NCBI GenBank assembly: GCA_039707465.1
Contig: CM077648.1
Span: 16,447,119 to 16,511,118 of the forward strand
Direction: 5' to 3'
Origin: Rhabdophis nuchalis
Taxonomy: Eukaryota > Chordata > Lepidosauria > Squamata > Natricidae
Length of the DNA stretch: 64,000 bases
Under the pieces are notes generated by a model that worked only from the letters and a program-made list of their open reading frames with translations, had not been told where the DNA came from and made no database searches. Below, piece after piece: positions 53,366 through 63,835 of this stretch. Made by a program: the position numbers and the translations under genes. Every line of letters begins with the position of its first letter. Position 1 is the stretch's first letter.

Positions 53366-53862
53366 ACCTGTTCAGAAATACAATCAGCATTGAGTCTTTA
53401 GTTTCTCCAGATATTAATAAGAAGAACCTCTGCCTGAAAACTTGGAGAGCATTTTGCCAGTTGTTGTAGATATATCCCTGAGCGAGATGGATCTTTAGCA
53501 GCCCAAAATCACCGCTGGACCCACTGCTCATCCATGCCCTTAGTTTTTGTTCTCTAATACTCCAAGGAAGGTGAGGTTACTTTATTGTTTGACATCTGGG
53601 TCTTCTGAGACTGTGAACAACTCCAAGCTGTCTGTCTGACTCTCATTGGAATATTATTGCTGTCCATCACATGATAGGTTTGTCAGGGTTAGCTTGACTC
53701 TCCCTTATGTAGAAGCCCCACAAAAGACATTCTTTCAGAATTAAAAGCACATTGCCTTATTCAAAAATACAGTGTCGAATACTGATCCCTCCCATGAAAT
53801 CATTTTAAGCATATGATGCTAAACAGGAAGCCCTTTGAATACTCAACGAGTAACGTACAAAA
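53366..53862. other. MMRN1 intron, no recognisable feature
   Basis: Nothing supported. Confidence 0.3.
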
Positions 53863-54212
53863 GGGGATGCATGGCTCAGTGGCTAAGATGCTGAGCTGGT
53901 CGATCAGAAGGTTGGCAGTTCAGCAGTTCAAATCCTTAGCACCGTGTAATGGAGTGAGCTCCCGTTATTTGTCCCAGCTTCTGCCAGCCTAGTAGTTTGA
54001 AAGCATGTAAAAATGCAAGTAGAAAAATAGGAACCACCTTTGGTGGGAAGGTAACAATGTTCCGTGTGCCTTCGGTGTTGTCATGCTGGCCACATGACCA
54101 CGGAGACATCTTCGGACAGTGCTGTCTCTTCGGCTTTGAAATGGAGATAAGCATCACCCCCTAGATTCAGGAACGGCTAGCACATATGTGCGAGGGGAAC
54201 CTTTACCTTTTA
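53863..54212 (+). mobile_element. Sauria SINE, copy 2
   Basis: 'atggctcagtggctaagatg', B box 'cagttcaaatcc', central blocks and the BovB-like end 'gcgaggggaacctttacc' are all present. Confidence 0.92.
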
Positions 54213-54276
54213 ATGTACAAGCATTGAGTATTACAACCCTTTGTAATGTGATGTTCTCTGCTGCATGTAATAGCGC

Positions 54277-54282
<6 letters not shown>

Positions 54283-54332
<50 letters not shown>
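54283..54332. repeat. (TG)n microsatellite
   Basis: About 22 perfect TG units preceded by (TA)n. Confidence 0.97.
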
Positions 54333-54336
<4 letters not shown>

Positions 54337-54880
54337 CAGGCTACAAGCAGAGGTAATTTTCTATAGAATTACCGCTGCTCACACTTACTGGAAAGTGACT
54401 CTCTTAAGAGATCAGTTCAGAGTATTCTCAAGTACCTAGAGTGCAATTTTGTTCCTTCTTTATTAAAAATGATACGGTTCTCTTGCGGGTCCCTTGGGTA
54501 ACGTCTCAATATAGATTTAATTATTCCTCATTCTTATCAAGACTACAGTGTGATATTAATAGCAATAGGCAAACTCCCCCTGGCCTGATTCAGAATAGAC
54601 TCAAGTAAAATGAGGCATTTCCCAAAATTGCTGGATAAAAAAAAAATGGTAAAAAATAAAAATCCTTTCCCTCGATTTTATTCCAGATTTGATCCAACCC
54701 TGGAAAGTTGCTACAGTTCATTAATCATCCACAGGATATTGCTTGGCTACTACAATACACCTTTTGTCAGGCTCACTCACATAAAGATTGTTGGTAGCAG
54801 AAAGCGGGGCTTGTGTATGTGTACACACACACACACTGTAAGCTGCCTAAAGTCATGACAATAGGCAGCATACAATGGCA
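54333..54880. other. MMRN1 intron, no recognisable feature
   Basis: Nothing supported except a short (CA)n at 54823. Confidence 0.3.
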
Positions 54881-54881
54881 G

Positions 54882-54940
<59 letters not shown>
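54881..54940. repeat. (CT)n microsatellite
   Basis: About 30 perfect CT units. Confidence 0.97.
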
Positions 54941-54945
<5 letters not shown>

Positions 54946-54959
54946 GTTAAGATTCTGTG

Positions 54960-55350
54960 CAGTTTGGAGAACACTCCAATACTACTCCTGGCTGGCCTCG
55001 CCCAACCTTCCCCTCCCCTCCCCTCCTAGGAGTCCCCACACAGCCCATTTTGGATGTGGTAAGTGCAGGGCGCTTGCAGGGCGAAAAATGGGCCTACCAG
55101 CAGTTAAGGAAGGCCATAAACAGGTCAGTATCCAGCTTTTAGAGGGCCTGGGGAGCCCAGGGAAGCTGTTTTTGCCCTCCGGGAGGCTCAAGGAATACTT
55201 CTGGAGCACAGGGAGGGCAAAAACTTCCCCCCACCATGGTGCAGGAGGCCAACCAGACCACGCTCCTCATGGCCATGCCCCCACCCCCAGCAATCGGGCA
55301 GAGAATCCCTTGCTAAAATTTTTGAAGCCCACCCTGCCTTGAAGGGAATA
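54960..55350. mobile_element. Possible hAT-like element, degraded
   Basis: 'tcctggctggcctcgcccaa' to 'tttgaagcccaccctgcctt' resembles the interior and right end of the CAGTGGTGGG family, but no terminus pair or target duplication is visible. Confidence 0.3.
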
Positions 55351-55398
55351 TTGTTTAACCTCAAAGGGCCACAGAATCTTTCTAGAAAGGCTCTAGTT

Positions 55399-55528
55399 CA
55401 GGGGTCTCCAACCTCGGCAACTTTAAGACGTGTGGACTTCAACTCCCAGAATTCCTCAGCCAGCTGGCTGAGGAATTCTGGGAGTTGAAGTCCACACGTC
55501 TTAAAGTTGCTGAGGTTGGGGACCCCTG
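55399..55528. mobile_element. Palindromic hAT MITE, copy 5
   Basis: CAGGGGTCTCCAACC to GGTTGGGGACCCCTG, hairpin with very few mismatches. Flanks ctctagtt / ctgtagtt (7 of 8). Confidence 0.9.
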
Positions 55529-55536
55529 CTGTAGTT

Positions 55537-56050
55537 GACTCAGGGTTTAGTCAAATTGGATATATACCTTTACTTAAAATTTAGGTGAAAGCTGATCTCA
55601 GGTGTATCCAGGACAGTCAGAAATGATTTATTTCAGAGAAGTGTTTGTGGGAGAGTAGCCCCTGTTTTGACAAAAACAAAACAAAGCAATATAACACCCA
55701 GCTCTTCATAACAATGTCATTTCCTAGACGCAACAATGAGTATCCTTGGGAGACTACAAAAATTGGTAGCCGAGCCCAAAAGTTATCCCCTCCACCATAA
55801 AGCTTACCGAGCTTTGTACAGTGATGATGTCCTTTGGGATTTCAAATCAATATCAAGTCACCTGAATGACTCATTGAATTAATTATCCCCTGACTTCTAG
55901 AGTTATTTCCCCCACTTTCTCTCCCGATGCCATACCTCCTGCTGCCCTCTGCTTATGCCCTGCTAAGAAGTTGCAACTTCTCTACCCAACATGGCTACTC
56001 ATACACAAACCCACTTTAGGCAAGAGACCAAAGAGAATCAAATAGCCATA
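55537..56050. other. MMRN1 intron, no recognisable feature
   Basis: Nothing supported. Confidence 0.3.
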
Positions 56051-56057
56051 AAGGTAA

Positions 56058-56826
56058 AGGTTCCCCTTGCACATATGTGCTAGTCGTTCTTGACTCTAGG
56101 GGGCTGTGCTCATCTCCGTTTCAAAGTTGAAGAGCCAGCGCTGTCCGAAGACGTCTCCATGGTTTTCTTGCCAGCATGACTAAACGCCAAAGGTGCATGA
56201 AATACTCTTATCTTCCCACCAAAGGTGGTCCCTATTTTTCTACTTGCATTTTTTACACTTTTGAACTGCTAGGTTGGCAGAAACTGGGACAAGTAACAGG
56301 AGCTCATTCTGTTCGGTGGGATCGGATCCTGCCTCACACATCCTCACGGCCGATTCGTTCCCACAGAGAGGGACTTCTCCGGGTGCTGTCCACTAGACTT
56401 TGTCAGCGGGCGACGCCCAGGGGAAGGGCTCTCTCTGTGGCGGGCCCAGCCCTCTGGAACGACCTTCCCCCCGACATTAGAATGACCACAGACCTCCGCT
56501 CCTTCCGTCTAAAATTAAAAACATATCTTTTCTGCTTGGCTGGCCTAGGGTAGTCTCTCTCTATGGGGTTTTAGTTGTTAATTGGGAATTTTAGTATGTA
56601 AATGGGGTATTTTTAGCACAGGTATTGTTTAATTTGTTTTTAATATGTCTGTATATTTATTGTTTTAGTTTTTCCCTGTGCACCGCTCCGAGTCCCTACG
56701 GGGAGAGGGAGCGGTCAACAAATTTAAAAATTATTAAATTAAATTATTATTATTAGGGATTCGAACTGCTGAACTGCCAACCTTTGTGATCGACAAGCTC
56801 AGCATCTTAGCCACTGAGCCACCATG
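56058..56826 (-). mobile_element. Sauria SINE (antisense) split by an L2 insertion, copy 3
   Basis: 56058-56309 is the antisense 3' and central part ('ggtaaaggttccccttgcac' to 'caagtaacaggagctcattc'); 56753-56826 is the antisense tRNA-like head ('ggattcgaactgctgaactg', 'agccactgagccaccatg'). Between them lies a sense L2 end. Confidence 0.92.
56310..56752 (+). mobile_element. L2 LINE 3' fragment nested in Sauria SINE
   Basis: Encodes RILPHTSSRPIRSHREGLLR and the ALWNDLPPDI end, stop, 3' UTR with 'accgctccgagtccctacgg' and an ATT-rich tail at 56735-56752. Confidence 0.93.
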
Positions 56827-56829
56827 TCC

Positions 56830-57370
56830 CTTCAAATAGCCGTAATTGAACACAAAACCCTAATTTGCGGTTATGTCAAATTAGGGAATACTAAGATTCT
56901 TTCCCTGGTGAAATTTCAACGATTTTCCAAGTCTGCTGCCCATTTTTAATCAGCAGAACAAAATTACTAGAGTTAGAAGTACTAAAAGGCAACACTGAGA
57001 TCCAGACTGATACCTATCAGAAGTTACACAACTCAACAGAAACAGAAATTATTTTGATTATTCTTCCTCAGGATCATAGGAGCTCTGCAAAAGATGAGAT
57101 GTAATTATTATACCAGACTTGTTCAATGCTCTTTTCTAACTCTGGGGTGTTAAGCATGCCAATCTCCCAGTGATTTTAATGATAAAGGAGAGAAAATCTT
57201 GCAACTTCTGCAAATCACAATCAATTGAAAACAGGAGGAGGTAGTTTTAATCTTCTTTGGTAAGAACTATAACCATTTCACATCCTCTAACAATCTGGTA
57301 GCATAGCATGTGGCCTAGATGGACAGAACAGCTGACTCAAGAATTAGCACTGATATTTAAGTCTGAAATA
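56830..57370. other. MMRN1 intron, no recognisable feature
   Basis: Nothing supported. Confidence 0.3.
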
Positions 57371-57371
57371 C

Positions 57372-57724
57372 ACAGTGGCTCAGTGGCTAAGACGCTGAGC
57401 TTGTCAATCAGAAAGGTCAGCAGTTCGGCAGTTTGAATCCCTAGTGCCGCATAGTGGAGTGAGCTCCTGTTACTTGTCCCAGCTTCTGCCAATCTAGCAG
57501 TTCAAAAGCGCATGAAAAATGCAAGTAGAAAAATAGGAACCACCTTTGGTGGGAAGGTAACAGCATTTCGTGCACCTTTGGCATTTAGTCATGCCGTCCA
57601 CATGATTATGGAGACATCTTTGGACAGCACTGGCTCTTTGGCTTTGAAACGGAGATGAGCACCGCCCCCTAGAGTTGAGAATGACTAGCCTCATATGTGT
57701 GAGGGGAACCTTTACCTTTTACCT
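57372..57724 (+). mobile_element. Sauria SINE, copy 4
   Basis: 'cacagtggctcagtggctaa', B-box-like 'cagtttgaatcc', and the BovB-like end 'gtgaggggaacctttacctt'. Confidence 0.92.
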
Positions 57725-57765
57725 TAGGTCTGAGAAGCAGAGAGGCACCGAAGAGCACAGATTAA

Positions 57766-58905
57766 CACATTAACAGAGTTGGAAGGGAGTTTGTAGGTTA
57801 TCTAGTTCAACCCCCCCCCCCCCGCCGCCCACTCAGGAAGACCCTACACCATTTCTGACAAATGGCAGTCCAATCTCTTTTTGAAAGCCTCCAGTGGTGA
57901 AGCCCCAACAACTTCTGAAAGCAACTTCTGTTTTGTTGGTTGATCGTTCTCACTATCAGACAAAAATCTCCTTATACAATACAATAGCAGAGTTGGAAGG
58001 GACCTTGTAGGTCTTCTAGTCCAACCCCCTGCATGGGCAGGAATCTTATACCATTTCAGACAAATGGCTGTCTAACATCTTTTTAAAGACTTCCAGGGTT
58101 GGGGCATTCACAACTGCTGGAGGCAAGCTGTTCCAGAGGTTAATTGTTCTTACTGTCAGGAAATTTCTCCTTAATTCTAAGTTGCTTCTCTCCTTGGTTA
58201 GTTTCCACCCATTGCTCCAGGTGCCTTGGAGAAAAGTTTGACTCCCTCTTCTTTGTGGCACCCTCTGAGATATCGGAACACTGCTATCATGTCTCCCCTG
58301 GTCCTTCTCTTCATCAAACTAGACATACCCAGCTCCTGCAGCCGTTCTTCATATGTCTTAGTCTCCAGTCCTCTAATCATCTTGGTTGCTCTTCTTTGCA
58401 CTCTTTCCAGAGTCTCCACGTCTTTTCTACATCGTGGCGACAAATGGCAGTCCAATTATTTCCAGGTTGAATCTCTCCTTGATCAGTTTCCATCCATTAT
58501 TCCTTGCCTGGTGCCTTGGAAAATAGACTGACCTCTTCCTCTCTGTGTCAGCCCCTCAAATATTGGAAGACTGCTATCCTGTCTCCCCTGGTCCTTCTCT
58601 TCACTAGACTAGCCATGCCCAGTTCCTGCAACCATTCTTCATATGTTTTAGTCTCCAGTCCCCTCATCATCCTGGTTGCTCTTCTCTGCACTTTTACTAG
58701 AGTCCCAACATCTTTTTTTATACAATGGTGACCAAAACTGGTTGCAGTATTCGTGGTGTGGTCTTACTAAGGCTTTATAGAGTGCTATTAGTACCTCCCT
58801 TGATCTTGATAATACCCCTATGTTAATGCTACTTAGGATTGCATTGCCTTTTTTGGCTCCCACCTCACACTGCTGACTCATATTTAACTGATTATCCACT
58901 GAGAC
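57766..58905 (-). mobile_element. CR1 LINE 3' part with a second CR1 nested inside
   Basis: Outer copy: 57766-57974 and about 58465-58905 (antisense of MDNQLNMSQQCEVGAKKG and LYKALVRPHHEYCNQFWS). Inner copy: about 57976-58464, starting again with 'acaatagcagagttggaagg' and carrying its own C-terminal frame (LWNSLPPAVVNAPTLEVFKK). The CR1 3' UTR therefore appears twice. Both frames are truncated or shifted. Confidence 0.85.
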
Positions 58906-58998
58906 TCCAACAGGTCATAATATTGTTGAGTATTGAATGAATAAATCAAATTGGACAACTCACCCAACTTGTTCTTCTTCTGCTTCTTCTTCTTTCAG

Positions 58999-59106
58999 CC
59001 CAACAGGATCAAACGCTCATCCACAGCAACCAGGCAGAGAGCAACACAGCTACTACTGGGCAAACTCTGGGAAACCAACAGCAGCAGCAGGAGCCCAATG
59101 ACCAAG
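58999..59106 (+). CDS. MMRN1: MMRN1 internal exon: Gln-rich linker
   Basis: Acceptor 'cttcttctttcag' and donor 'gttagt' bound 108 bp. It reads (A)QQDQTLIHSNQAESNTATTG, then QTLGNQQQQQEPNDQ plus one base. The IHSNQAES segment and the run of five glutamines occur directly after the EMI domain in multimerin-1. The incoming phase takes the G left by the preceding exon. No stop or frameshift. Confidence 0.85.
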
Positions 59107-59504
59107 GTTAGTAGTAATTGTAACTATTATAGTTCCCTGCACTACAATTGCCAATTCCCTTTATTAAAACCCAGAACTAAAGGAGATCCCAATACACACC
59201 AAAGTGTGGCCTAATCATCAGAGCCTTTTCTTTCTTCTACTCAGAAAGGTGTGGGGGCAGAAGAGAATATTTATAGAGAATAGGCTTAGAGGAGAGCTAC
59301 TGAACCAAATGAGCAAAACAAAATCATTTTCAGGCATAATCTGGCCATGAACTCATAAGAAACAACTAAAGCAATGCTGAGTCAAGGGCTCCAGTGACAT
59401 GAATTCAACGGATATAATAGTCGGATATAGTTAGCTGCTGCTATATTCTGTGATCCAGAGAAAACTATAGATAGACCATCAGACTTTCTCTGTTTTATAA
59501 ACCA
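59107..59504. other. MMRN1 intron, no recognisable feature
   Basis: Nothing supported. Confidence 0.3.
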
Positions 59505-59868
59505 CTAGCCAATATCCCAGCGTTGCCCAGGTATTTATTTATAGGGGGAAAATGTCTGGACTAAATGTAATTTCTAATGTTGGATCTTCCCCCTTACCAG
59601 AGGGAGCCCCCTTGTGGAGTACTGTGAAGTTGTTATCATGGCAACTCCACTGCACTGTAGAAGCCATTTTACACCTGTACAGTAGAATTCATTTTAAGGC
59701 ACAACAGGCTGTATCTTAACAGAACACATACCCCGAGGTGTGTTAGGGGTGTTTACCCCCCACAGTATTTGTTTCCAGAGAATACGTCATCTGTGTACCA
59801 AGTTTGGTTGAAATTGCTTGAGGCATTCCAGAGTTATGCTGGAACCTACACACACACACAAACACAGC
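59505..59868 (+). repeat. Unclassified interspersed repeat, copy 2
   Basis: Collinear with 21160-21535: 'agcgttgcccaggtatttat', 'gagggagcccccttgtggag', 'ggcaactccactgcactgta', 'gtgtaccaagtttggttgaa' and 'gagttatgctggaac'. Confidence 0.65.
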
Positions 59869-59874
59869 CATATA

Positions 59875-60596
59875 CCGTATTTATTCGAGTATAACGCGCA
59901 AAATTTTGTACCAAAAAAAGAACTCAAAGTTTGGGTGTGTGTTATAAACGAGGGCTGGCTGGGGTGGGTCCGGGTTTCTGCAAAAGTTGCGCTGCCTGCG
60001 CAGCCCTTTGCCCTGCGACGTTGACGAAGCGCCCGCTGTTTCTTGGGCAGGCGCCCCTGCCGGCGGGCTGGTGAGTGTGGAACGGCGGGGAGCGCGGCGG
60101 CGGCGGCGGCGGCGGGACCGGACCCCGAGAGGCGACCGACGAATAAGACGGAGAAGCGGAGCGGCTGGCCGCAGGGCTGCTGGCTTCGGGAAGCGTCCCG
60201 AGAAGCAGAAGCGCCAAGCCCAGAAAGAGACGGGCGAAAGTCATGCTGGCAGCCGCGCGCGGTTTGCTCCATCGCCCCTCAGCTGCGGAGCCTGGCCGGG
60301 AAGGCAGCTCCTCCCCCCCGCCTTCGCTTCCACACACACACCCGTCCCCCTCACTCGCAGAGCTCTCGCCGCCACCCGACCTGCCCTCCCTCCGGCCCTC
60401 TTAAGAGGCTTACTGTAAGCATTGCTGTTTTGCTGTTTTGCACAATTCAGTGTTCTTCATATTTTTATTGATATATCACTTACAATGCTTGGTCTGAGCC
60501 GAGAAAAAGTGAAACAAAATTTTATACCGATTTTTAATCGAAAATTAGGGGGTGCGCGTTATACATGTGTGCGCGTTATACTCGAATAAATACGGT
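59875..60596. mobile_element. TA-flanked TIR element with CpG-rich cargo
   Basis: Starts CCGTATTTATTCGAGTATAA and ends TTATACTCGAATAAATACGG, inverted ends of about 30 bp bordered by TA. The interior 59950-60415 is very GC- and CpG-rich, including a (GCG)n run at 60090, unlike the surrounding intron and unlike the smaller relatives at 36363 and 53030. Confidence 0.8.
59942..60244 (-). CDS. Signal-peptide-like open frame inside the TIR element
   Basis: A 100-codon frame on the minus strand starting MTFARLFLGLALLLLGTLPE, i.e. a basic residue then a leucine-rich core and a plausible signal-peptidase site, followed by Ser/Pro-rich and Ala-rich sequence. It runs out into the TIR end and stops there. 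An upstream in-frame ATG at 60337 exists. It may be a captured first exon and CpG island of a host secreted-protein gene, an old element gene, or chance in GC-rich DNA. I do not recognise the protein. Confidence 0.3.
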   Translation of the reverse strand: MTFARLFLGLALLLLGTLPEASSPAASRSASPSYSSVASRGPVPPPPPPPRSPPFHTHQPAGRGACPRNSGRFVNVAGQRAAQAAQLLQKPGPTPASPRL

Positions 60597-60639
60597 ATAT
60601 ATAACACCACTGTAACCCCTTCGGATTCTTCTTGCAAAA

Positions 60640-60745
60640 GCAGCTGAATGAGAAATATTTTCTGCCTATGACGCATCCAGATTTTCACACTCTTTTTTGG
60701 GGGGGAAATGGTGCATCTTATTCTCCGAAAAATATGGTAGTTTAT
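60640..60745. mobile_element. Remnant of the CCGTATTTTTCGG family
   Basis: The right end 'catcttattctccgaaaaat' with 'atggta' remains; the left end is decayed. Confidence 0.5.
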
Positions 60746-60749
60746 TTCA

Positions 60750-61280
60750 AGATGTGCCACCCTGGAGCCTTTGGATTGAAGCGTATCTGCAGACATCTAC
60801 CTTATGCCTGACTTCCCCGCCCCAAGCTTGTTTTGATTTTAAAAAAATAGGTAGCTGGCATGCTGCAAAGCAAGTTGCCCACCGCTGGCATCTTCCTTAA
60901 TTTTTCAGCTCCTCTATAGAAGGCGTTATTATGCAATAACAGTAGTAGTTGGGTGCCATCATTGTTTCCTTAAGAGCCAATACAATAAAGGAAGGAAATG
61001 ACCTCTGTAGGTTGGATTAGGGGGCTGTTTCAAGATAAAAGGATGCATTTCAGGATCCGTATTCTGAATGGTATTTAGGAGGCCACAAGTCATGATTGAT
61101 GTCAACAAAAGGGGCGGAGATCAATTTTGGGGGAGGGAAAGGGGAGCTTTGTTCTTGGGGGTGGGGAGGATGTTCAATTTCAATTTGGGCGGATATTTTA
61201 AGGAAGGGGATGGCTGAGGCTCGATCCAAGCTTGTATCCTTTTTTGGACAGGAAATGTTTATTGTTTTAATGTTTTACAC
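60750..61280. other. MMRN1 intron, no recognisable feature
   Basis: Nothing supported. Confidence 0.3.
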
Positions 61281-61410
61281 CAGAGGTTCCCAAACTTGGC
61301 AACTTTAAGACTTGTGGACTTCAACTCCCAGAATTCTCCAGCCAGCTGGCTGGAGAATTCTGGGAGTTGAAGTCCACAAGTCTTAAAGTTGCCAAGTTTG
61401 GGAACCTCTG
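61281..61410. mobile_element. Palindromic hAT MITE, copy 6
   Basis: CAGAGGTTCCCAAACTTGG to CCAAGTTTGGGAACCTCTG, an almost perfect hairpin. ttttacac lies at 61273-61280 and again at 61413-61420, two T after the end. Confidence 0.9.
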
Positions 61411-61466
61411 TTTTTTACACTATATTTTATTTAATGTCTGCAAAGCCCTTTGAGTTGCCTTGGATG

Positions 61467-61652
61467 TAGGGCTGGGCTTCAAAAATTGCAGCAACAGGTT
61501 CGCACGGAGACTCCTGGGATGGGCGGGGTGGGCTGGGAGGGGCGGGATGGGCATGGCCAGCCAGGGGTGGCATTTGGGGCTTCACCAAATTGGACAGAAT
61601 CCTAACTAGAGGATCGCCTGAACCCGTGCGAATCGCCAGCAGCCCACCCCTG
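61467..61652. mobile_element. hAT-like element, CAGGGNTGGGC family
   Basis: Starts TAGGGCTGGGCTTC and ends CAGCAGCCCACCCCTG. Perfect target duplication cttggatg (61459-61466, 61653-61660). Confidence 0.85.
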
Positions 61653-61660
61653 CTTGGATG

Positions 61661-62214
61661 AGCCGAGAGGCATACAGGTTTCATAAACAAATAAAAAATA
61701 AATAAAATCATTCCCGGGGAAAGTGGATTGTTGCTAAAGGAGCCATATATTGCTGGAGTGCGATTTAATTTTTCCACTGCAAATTCCTATTAGCACAACG
61801 GCTGTTAAATTATTTCATAGGACCCGTCGCATAGAGAATTTAATGCATTTATTGAAACAGTAAAACGAGCAATTGACTGGGTAGACAAAGACTCCACTTA
61901 CGCTCATTAAATTTCTGTTAACTGTTCAATAGACTCTCCTGGAATTATAACTACCCCTATAATGAATATGGATCATTCAGCCATTCTTGGTGACTGTTGC
62001 TTGTAGAAATGCAGTATTTGTTATCCAAGGTGCATGACAAAAATCAAAATGGAAAACTCACTTGAGTGACTGAAGAAACTTTTCGCCCTCTTTCTGACAA
62101 CAGGCTGAGGGTTCTATTTTGGCGGATCCATGTTTTTCCTGGCAGTAAATATCTTCTCCTTTTCTTGCATTTTTTTCTATTTCTCTCCCTGTCACACCCC
62201 CTGCCCCAATCCAG
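61661..62214. other. MMRN1 intron upstream of exon at 62215
   Basis: No repeat termini seen. A pyrimidine-rich tract (62158-62200) precedes the splice acceptor. Confidence 0.4.
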
Positions 62215-62388
62215 CAGTTGCACAAAAAGTGAACGAACAGATTAGCAGCCAGGAGATGAAATTGACTTTGCTACAGAAGAAGGTTGACAACATTTCAGTC
62301 GTCATGAGAGACGTGAGCCGGACGCTTTCCTCCCTGGAAGGCAAAATCAATGAAGATAAGAGCAGTGATTTGGCGGCGTTTCTAAAAG
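62215..62388 (+). CDS. MMRN1: MMRN1 internal exon: start of coiled-coil region
   Basis: Donor 'gtaaaa' follows 'tctaaaag'. The acceptor is a tandem CAGCAG, so the exon can start at 62215 (adding Ala-Val) or 62218 (adding Val only); both keep the frame. It reads VAQKVNEQISSQEMKLTLLQ, then KKVDNISVVMRDVSRTLSSL and EGKINEDKSSDLAAFLK plus one base. MKLTLLQKK-DNIS and SLEGK-EDKS are the multimerin-1 coiled-coil start, with leucine/isoleucine heptads. No lesion is seen. Confidence 0.9.
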
Positions 62389-62569
62389 GTAAAAGGAAGA
62401 AATTAATGCAACCACTCACCTACTTAAAAGGGCCGAGAAAAGAGCAAGAAAAGGAGGGGGGGTGTCAGAGGGGAGGAAGAAACTACCAGCACTGGCGGTT
62501 GCAATATTCCATATTCTGCAAAGCAGCACATATTATTTAGTTCTTCTTTTCTTTTGATTTTTCTTCCTT

Positions 62570-62600
62570 CCTTCCCCCTTCCCTTCTTTCTTCCCTTCTC

Positions 62601-62641
<41 letters not shown>

Positions 62642-62880
62642 CTTCTCTCATTCTTTCTCCCTTACTTCCCCTCTCTCTTCCTCCTCCTTCCTTCACTCCT
62701 TCCTTCACTCCTTCCTTCCTTTCTTCCTTCCCTCCCTCCCTTTTTCTTTCTTTCTTTCTTTCTTTCTTTCTTTTTTCCTTCCTTCCCTTCCTCCTTCCTT
62801 CCCTCCTTCCTTCCCTCCTTCCTTCCCTCCTTCCTTCCTTCCTTCCTTCCTTCCCTCCCACTTTCTTTCTTTCTTTCTTC

Positions 62881-62938
<58 letters not shown>

Positions 62939-62960
62939 CCCATCCATCCATCCATCACAA
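62570..62960. repeat. Long polypyrimidine tract (CTTT)n/(CCTT)n
   Basis: About 390 bp of C and T on the + strand, with (TC)n at 62598, several (CTTT)n blocks, (CCTT)n blocks and (ATCC)n at the end. It begins about 180 bp after the MMRN1 exon. Frames across it are not coding. Confidence 0.95.
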
Positions 62961-63619
62961 GATATGCTCCCAACCACCAGAGAAGATACAATTCAGTCAA
63001 CAATGCTTAGTTTGCAACCGCATTCTAGTCCTGCTAGAATATGCAATATGCAGGATTGTATTGTGTTTTAAAATGCATGGAATACTGATATGACCAGAGG
63101 TTATACTGGTGCAAAAGAAATTAGTGTGGACAGGATACACAATGAAGATACTGCCTTCTCCTGATTTTCAGGATTACATATATATTTTTCAAGCCAGCAG
63201 CCCGTTTTCCTGCTGGGCTGCTTTGAAAAGCTCTTCTTACAATATGAACAATCCAGCTGATGAGTCAGTGCATTGTATGAATGGAAGAATAAGCTGGCTT
63301 CATGTGATGCATGTAATATAATGGATGCTGATTCCTACCCATTCAATAGTATGGCTCTTGCTGGTCGCAGTGTTATCGCTATCAAGAATAACCCGTAAAT
63401 GGAATCTCTGGAGTCATTGACCAATTAAGCCAATTAAAATGCTTAACATAATGCAAACATAGAATCTAAATTTAAATTCTCTGCTATGGTTGATATCATG
63501 TTACGAATTGGAGGACCTTTTGATCGTTTGGTTACTCGGCTCTTCTGCATGCCTCCTTTACCGTCTTTCGAGATTGAAATGTGCCATCTTAGAAAGCACT
63601 GGCAAAGCAAAGATTGCCA
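62961..63619. other. MMRN1 intron, no recognisable feature
   Basis: Nothing supported. Confidence 0.35.
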
Positions 63620-63835
63620 ACAGAATAGAATAGAATAGAATAGAATAGAATAAATAGAATTTTTATTGGCCAAGTGTGATTGAACACACAAGGAATTTGC
63701 CTTTGATGCATAAGCTCTCAGTGTACATTACAAAGAAAAGATACATTTGTCATGAATCATAAGGTGCAACACTTAGTGATAGTCATAGGGTACAAATAAG
63801 CAATCAAATCATATTAGGAAACAATCAATGGTTGG
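63620..63835 (-). mobile_element. CR1-like LINE 3' end with (GAATA)n
   Basis: Five to six GAATA units run into 'tttttattggccaagtgtga' and 'aggaatttgcctttgatgca'. The longest copy of this LINE end in the window. Confidence 0.7.

Larger units (their letters stand above)
22384..62388 (+). other. MMRN1: MMRN1 gene body (four internal exons visible)
   Basis: Span from the first to the last recognised exon. Exons of 120, 107, 108 and 174 (or 171) bp are joined by introns of 9283, 27105 and 3108 bp. Phases connect without error and the joined product follows the multimerin-1 order: EMI domain, Gln-rich linker, coiled coil. Multimerin-1 is a large secreted, disulfide-linked homomultimer stored in platelet alpha-granules and endothelium that binds coagulation factor V. 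The N-terminal exon(s) and the exons for the remaining coiled coil, EGF-like and C1q domains are not in the window. Confidence 0.85.

Noticed and set aside
59987..60471. Plus-strand frames of 142-143 codons in the CpG-rich block
   Set aside because: They are Arg/Ala/Pro-rich shadows of the GC-rich sequence with no domain or signal; only the minus-strand frame has a plausible start.
62424..63093. Lys/Arg/Glu-rich and Phe/Ser/Leu-rich frames
   Set aside because: Produced by the (CTTT)n/(CCTT)n tract next to the MMRN1 exon.
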